Made by a program: the position numbers and the translations under genes. From contig CBFIHP010000011.1 in NCBI GenBank assembly GCA_965662355.1, positions 62,001 to 126,000 on the forward strand: a stretch of DNA of 64,000 nucleotides. The letters are read 5' to 3'. The notes beneath the pieces were generated by a model. That model saw only the letters and a program-made list of their open reading frames with translations, had not been told where the DNA came from and searched no databases. Shown here piece by piece: positions 60,012 through 64,000 of this stretch. Source of the stretch: GCA-2683825 sp965662355. GTDB taxonomy: Bacteria > Planctomycetota > UBA1135 > GCA-002686595. How positions within the stretch are numbered: position 1 is the first letter of the stretch; each line of letters opens with the position of its first letter.

Positions 60012-61328
60012 ATGCTCCGTGTCTCTCTGCTACTTCTCGCGGCCGCCCTCACCCTCGGCTGTGGATCCTGGAAGCCGATCGACGGTCCCAACGTCGTGAT
60101 CGTACTCGTCGACCAGCTGCGCTTCGATGCGGCGGAGATGTGGATGCCAAAGACCCGAGCCCTGGCCGAGAAAGGAGTGCGCTTCGAGCAGATGCGCTCC
60201 GTCGCTCCGTGGACGTACCCCTCGGTGATCAGCATGTTCTCCGGGCTCTACCCCCAGCAGCACGGTGCGGATGGCGACATGGGCGGAAAGACCATGACGA
60301 CGTTCTCGGAAGGCGTGCCGCTGTTGCCGCGCTTCTTGCGCGAGGCGGGTTACTACACCGCGGGCTTCGTGACGAACCCCTTCCTGCACGAGTGGAATCC
60401 GTTCTACCGGAGCTTCGACGAGTATCAGGCCAACGAGTTCATCAACAGCCAGGAGAACCTGCGCGGACTCGGGGCCCATGTATGGAAGGACACCATGTGG
60501 GCGAACACGGTCAATCCCGCCGTGCTCAAGCACTTTGGGGAACGAACCTACGAGGAACCGGAGTTCACGTACGTGCACTACATCGACGTCCACGGGCGCA
60601 AGGCCGGAGCCGAGCGCTGGGACGGCGCCCCCTTCGAGGGGAGTTACGAGGCCTCCTGTCGTTACATCGATGAACGCATCGCCGAGCTCTACGAGTTCTT
60701 TCACGCGCGCTACGGAGGCGATCTCGTCTTTCTCGTGACCAGCGATCACGGCGAGGATTTCGGAGACGACGAGGACGTCGGTGCGGGGCGCAGATTCCGC
60801 CAAAAGAAGTCCACCGTGCACGACTTCAACCTCCGCATCCCCTGCTACATCTTGCCGGGCAACGACGTCCCGGCGAGCGTGCTCCAGGGGCCCTCGGGAA
60901 ATCTCGACATCACGCCCACGCTGCTGGAATGGGTCGGCCTGCAGAGACCTTCTGTGCTTTCCGGGGTGAGCCTGTATGGGGCGCTGCAGGGCCAGCCCTA
61001 CGACGGCGAGGCGCGGGCTCTGTATGCGAAGATGTCCTACAACGGCCGGCACAATGACTGCATGGTTCTCGGCGGGAAGAAATACCTGCGCCACTTCGAC
61101 CCGAAGTCCGGCAAGGTCGCCGTGCGGCGCAGTTTCGACCTCGGGTCGGATCCGCGGGAAATCCAGAACCTCGGATCCAATTTCGGCCCCCAGGAGGGCC
61201 AGCTGGAAAAGGCGGCCAGCGATCGGGGATACGCCCTGCCAGCCATCTTCGAGGATCGGAAAAAAGAGCTACTGCAGGCCCTCAACGGGCTTGGCTATGG
61301 GGGCGACGACGACGATCAGGAACAATAG
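60012..61328 (+). CDS. Sulfatase/alkaline-phosphatase-fold lipoprotein with Thr nucleophile
   Basis: The protein has 438 residues from the ATG at 60012, with lipobox LTLGC (Cys17). NVVIVLVDQLRFDA has the first metal-ligand region with one Asp (Asp34) followed by Gln. APWTYPSVISMFSGLYPQQHG puts Thr68 where type I sulfatases have Cys/Ser in C/S-x-P-S-R, and the Arg is Val. TSDHGEDFGDDED gives the C-terminal metal-binding His/Asp. A Thr nucleophile is usual in phosphatases and phosphoethanolamine/phosphoglycerol transferases of this superfamily and cannot become formylglycine. A phospho-transfer or phosphodiesterase role is thus more likely than sulfate hydrolysis. It ends six bases before the next sulfatase-fold gene. 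Confidence 0.88.
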   Translation: MLRVSLLLLAAALTLGCGSWKPIDGPNVVIVLVDQLRFDAAEMWMPKTRALAEKGVRFEQMRSVAPWTYPSVISMFSGLYPQQHGADGDMGGKTMTTFSEGVPLLPRFLREAGYYTAGFVTNPFLHEWNPFYRSFDEYQANEFINSQENLRGLGAHVWKDTMWANTVNPAVLKHFGERTYEEPEFTYVHYIDVHGRKAGAERWDGAPFEGSYEASCRYIDERIAELYEFFHARYGGDLVFLVTSDHGEDFGDDEDVGAGRRFRQKKSTVHDFNLRIPCYILPGNDVPASVLQGPSGNLDITPTLLEWVGLQRPSVLSGVSLYGALQGQPYDGEARALYAKMSYNGRHNDCMVLGGKKYLRHFDPKSGKVAVRRSFDLGSDPREIQNLGSNFGPQEGQLEKAASDRGYALPAIFEDRKKELLQALNGLGYGGDDDDQEQ

Positions 61329-61334
61329 GCGCCC

Positions 61335-63257
61335 ATGCGCGCCCTCCTTCCTCTCGTCCTCACCGCAGCCTGGATCTCGAGCGCCTGCGGCTCGGAAACG
61401 CCGGCGGGGCCGCCGATCACGATCCTCGTCACGCTCGACACGACCCGGGCCGATCACATCGGGGCCTACGGATACGCGGCGGCCAAGACGCCCCATCTCG
61501 ATCGCATCGCCAGCGAGGGCGCGCTCTTCACGGACGTCAGCGCGACCGCTCCCACGACGCTGCCCTCCCACGCCTCGATCCTGACGGGGCTCTTTCCGCC
61601 TTCCCACGGCGCGCGCAACAACGGTAACCACTCCCTTCCGGAGGAGGTCGAGTCCATGGCCGAGGTGTTCTCGCGGGCGGGCTACGCCACGGGAGCCTTC
61701 CTCGCCGCCGAGGTCCTGGCGGCACGCTACGGACTGAACCAGGGCTTCGATCACTACGACGACGACTTTCTGCGCGACGTCACCTCCTTCGGCGATGGAT
61801 ATCGCGAGCGAAGCGCACGAACGATCGTCGAACGAGCCAAGGCCTGGATCTCTCGCAGCCCGCAACGACCCGTGTTCGCCTGGTTGCACTTCTTCGATCC
61901 GCACTTCCCCTACAATCCCTCGCCCGACCACGCCCATCCGTACGATGCGGAGATCGCACGGGTCGACGAGGCGCTGGGGGAACTGATCGACGCGTTGAAG
62001 ACGATGGGTCGCTATGGCAACGCGACCGTCGCGATTGTGGCCGACCACGGTGAGGGCCTGGGGGACAAGGGCGAGGATACGCATGGCTTGTTCGTGTATC
62101 AGGCAACGATCCGTGTCCCGCTGCTCCTTCGAGCTCCGCAACAGATTCCGAAGGGAACCCGCATCGACGAGCCCGTGAGCACCGTCGACCTGGCACCGAC
62201 CTTGCTCGAGCTAGCGGGCTTGAAGCCTTCTCGGCAAGTACAGGGGCGCTCACTCAGTCCCCTGTGGAATGTGAATGCGAACGCGAGTCCGGCCGAGCGA
62301 CGTATTTACTTTGAGACGTTGCTACCGCGGTACGAATACATGTGGTCCAACCTCGCGGGCATGCGCGCGGGCACGCACAAGTTCATCTCGGCGCCCACAG
62401 ACGAGCTGTATCAGCTCGAAGCTGATCCGGGCGAAAGCGAGAACCTTCTCGCGTCTTCTGAAAGCGACTCGCAATGGGCCTTGCGTTTCCAGGGATTGGT
62501 CGGGGGGTTCCCGCCGCCGCCCAGCTCGGCCTCGATGAACCTCGACAGTGCCACGCGCGAGACCATGGCCGCACTCGGATACGGATTCGCGCCTCTTTCG
62601 GTGGACACCCTGGCGAACACGAGCGGAGAAGGGCGTGGAGTGCTCCCCGATCCCAAGGCGAATCTCGCAAAGCACCACCTGTACCGAAAGATCCAAGGCG
62701 CTACCCGGGACGAGGATTGGTCACTGGTCATCGAGTTGACCGCCAAGGGCCTACGAGGTACGAGCTTCGATGCCTATCAGGCACTCTTCGCCGCCCGCGC
62801 CCATGCGAGCCTCGCGCAGCACCGTCAGGCGGAGAACATCTATCGCATGCTGCTGGGAAGCTTCCCCGCGGACACCACGATGCTGCGGGGGCTCGCCTCC
62901 GTGCAGTTCGACATGAAGCAATTTGCCGAGGCGCGCAGCACCTATGTGCACCTTGTCGAGCTGGACGCTCTCCATCCCCAGCACCACGCCGGCCTCGGAG
63001 ACTGCCAGATGGCCCTGGGCAACGCCGCGCTAGCGCGCAAGGCCTGGGAATCGGCTCTCGTCGCCGACCCATACTTCGTGAAGGCCTGGAACAACCTCGG
63101 AATCATGGATGCCCAATCGGGCGAATTCGACGCCGCACGGACGCGCTTCGAGCGCATCCTCGCCATCGACCCCGGCCACGAACAGGCGCGCAACAACCTG
63201 CGGCGCCTGTCCAAAGACGTCCAGACCAACGCGAAGACCCCGACTCAGAACCGATGA
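61335..63257 (+). CDS. Sulfatase-fold lipoprotein with C-terminal TPR repeats
   Basis: The 640-residue protein has a lipobox ISSAC (Cys18). Domain 1 is sulfatase-like: ILVTLDTTRADHIGAYGY with Asp35, TAPTTLPSHASILTGLFPPSHG with Thr75 in the nucleophile position, and VADHGEGLGDKGEDTHG with the metal-binding Asp/His. Domain 2 (about 440-630) has TPR-type helices such as ARSTYVHLVELDALHPQHHAGLGDCQ and AWNNLGIMDAQSGEFDAARTRFERIL. This two-domain type is common in several environmental phyla; the substrate is not established. The Thr suggests no formylglycine. The stop overlaps the next start by ATGA (63254-63257). Confidence 0.9.
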   Translation: MRALLPLVLTAAWISSACGSETPAGPPITILVTLDTTRADHIGAYGYAAAKTPHLDRIASEGALFTDVSATAPTTLPSHASILTGLFPPSHGARNNGNHSLPEEVESMAEVFSRAGYATGAFLAAEVLAARYGLNQGFDHYDDDFLRDVTSFGDGYRERSARTIVERAKAWISRSPQRPVFAWLHFFDPHFPYNPSPDHAHPYDAEIARVDEALGELIDALKTMGRYGNATVAIVADHGEGLGDKGEDTHGLFVYQATIRVPLLLRAPQQIPKGTRIDEPVSTVDLAPTLLELAGLKPSRQVQGRSLSPLWNVNANASPAERRIYFETLLPRYEYMWSNLAGMRAGTHKFISAPTDELYQLEADPGESENLLASSESDSQWALRFQGLVGGFPPPPSSASMNLDSATRETMAALGYGFAPLSVDTLANTSGEGRGVLPDPKANLAKHHLYRKIQGATRDEDWSLVIELTAKGLRGTSFDAYQALFAARAHASLAQHRQAENIYRMLLGSFPADTTMLRGLASVQFDMKQFAEARSTYVHLVELDALHPQHHAGLGDCQMALGNAALARKAWESALVADPYFVKAWNNLGIMDAQSGEFDAARTRFERILAIDPGHEQARNNLRRLSKDVQTNAKTPTQNR

Positions 63258-64000
63258 AAACGCGCGTCGCTCTTGTCTACGCCCTCTTGCTCGGCGCCTG
63301 TCGCTCCGCGCCTCCCGTTGCGTTGGAAACGCCCTCCGTCCCCTATGTGCTAGTCCTCGGCACTGCCCAGGACGCGGGGTTGCCACAGATCGGCTGCAAC
63401 GAACCACCGTGCGTTCGCGCGCGTACGCATCCAGACGAGCGTCGCCTGGTCACTTCCCTATTGCTCGTGGATCCTCGTACGGGTAAGCGCTTTCTCTTCG
63501 ACTGCACACCCGACATTCGCGAGCAGATGGCACGCGCGGAACCTCACCCGCCCAACCGCGCACTACCCGGTCCGCGCCCCCCGCTCGTCGACGGCATCTT
63601 CCTGACGCATGCCCACATGGGCCACTACACCGGGCTCCTGCACTTCGGCCCCGAGGCTTACGGAGCGCGCGACCTCGCCGTTTGGTCCTCGACCCGCTTC
63701 ATGGCCTTCCTGCGAGAGAACGACCCCTGGAGCCTCCTGGTCGAGGGTGGCAATCTGCGCCTCGAACACATGCCCGCCGGCGAGCGCGTCACCCTGGGAC
63801 CCGACTTGCATGTGCGCGCCCTGGTGGTGCCACATCGCGATGAATTCACCGACACCCTGGCCTTCATCATCGAAGGCCCACGTAAGAAACTGCTCTACCT
63901 GCCAGACATCGACAAGTGGGAGCGCTGGTCCCAGAGCATCGAGGACATCATCGGCCGTGTGGACTTCGCTCTTGTCGATGGAGCCTTCTATGCCCCCGAC
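63254..64000 (+). CDS. PqqB-like metallo-beta-lactamase-fold lipoprotein (3' partial)
   Basis: The frame opens at the ATG at 63254 and is still open at the window end (249 codons seen). The leader ends LLLGAC, a lipobox with Cys16. VLGTAQDAGLPQIGCNEPPCVRA resembles the N-terminal glycine-rich and Cys pair region of PqqB, a fold used in pyrroloquinoline quinone work and in many PqqB-like hydrolases. THAHMGHYTGL (His119, His121, His124) is the metal motif, with Gly in place of the usual Asp. VPHRDEFTDTLAF matches a later PqqB block. PqqB itself has no lipoprotein leader, so a different, periplasmic hydrolase is more likely. It is translationally coupled to the upstream sulfatase-fold gene. Confidence 0.82.
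   Translation, partial: MKTRVALVYALLLGACRSAPPVALETPSVPYVLVLGTAQDAGLPQIGCNEPPCVRARTHPDERRLVTSLLLVDPRTGKRFLFDCTPDIREQMARAEPHPPNRALPGPRPPLVDGIFLTHAHMGHYTGLLHFGPEAYGARDLAVWSSTRFMAFLRENDPWSLLVEGGNLRLEHMPAGERVTLGPDLHVRALVVPHRDEFTDTLAFIIEGPRKKLLYLPDIDKWERWSQSIEDIIGRVDFALVDGAFYAPD

Overview
The window is a GC-rich, gene-dense stretch of bacterial chromosome. It has 34 protein genes (the first and last are cut by the window edges). I see no rRNA, tRNA, CRISPR array, transposase or plasmid/phage hallmark. Many products are exported: signal peptides, lipoprotein signals and two Tat-type leaders. The gene content points to a Planctomycetota-like organism: giant IPT/TIG plus FG-GAP proteins, sulfatase-fold lipoproteins, a SUMF1-fold protein, Tat-exported Gfo/Idh/MocA oxidoreductases, propeller-cytochrome proteins, and an ECF sigma factor with a long membrane-anchored extension. 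This assignment is inference from gene content, not from a marker gene.

Layout. 1-14205: two consecutive giant secreted repeat proteins; the second carries a PKD domain and a metallo-beta-lactamase domain ahead of its repeats. 14460-16832: a propeller/beta-helix protein. 16949-19763: nucleoside phosphorylase, class IV aminotransferase and a lipoprotein. 19793-22755 (minus): a coiled-coil protein, a hydroxylysine-kinase-like kinase and a eukaryote-like phospho-lyase aminotransferase, the last two translationally coupled. 22918-24633: glutaminyl-tRNA synthetase. 24664-25431: outer-membrane-type lipoprotein. 25523-33676: two divergent operons whose start codons overlap. The minus arm is ApbE, Gfo/Idh, propeller/Y_Y_Y membrane protein and HTTM protein. 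The plus arm is SUMF1-fold protein, second Gfo/Idh and a cytochrome b562-like protein. This is the best candidate in the window for an undescribed extracytoplasmic redox system.

33657-39616 (minus): tandem paralogues of a propeller-diheme cytochrome protein. 39831-43751: zinc alcohol dehydrogenase plus lutABC, tightly packed, probably feeding 2-hydroxyacid/lactate oxidation. 43745-50489: a large secreted protein, an outer-membrane-type lipoprotein, a glycoside-hydrolase-like lipoprotein and a DinB-fold protein that seems to lack a canonical start codon. 50538-59808 (minus): a secreted TPR protein, a GT-C-type glycosyltransferase, a membrane-tethered ECF sigma factor, and a coupled GT2/membrane-protein pair probably making or modifying a surface glycan. 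60012-64000: three consecutive lipoproteins, two sulfatase/alkaline-phosphatase-fold enzymes with Thr at the nucleophile position and a PqqB-like metallo-hydrolase.

Several intergenic regions hold clusters of perfect hairpins or dyads (16887-16915, 18721-18750, 36762-36827, 56872-56917, 59880-59937). They are not explained by the protein genes and are listed separately.
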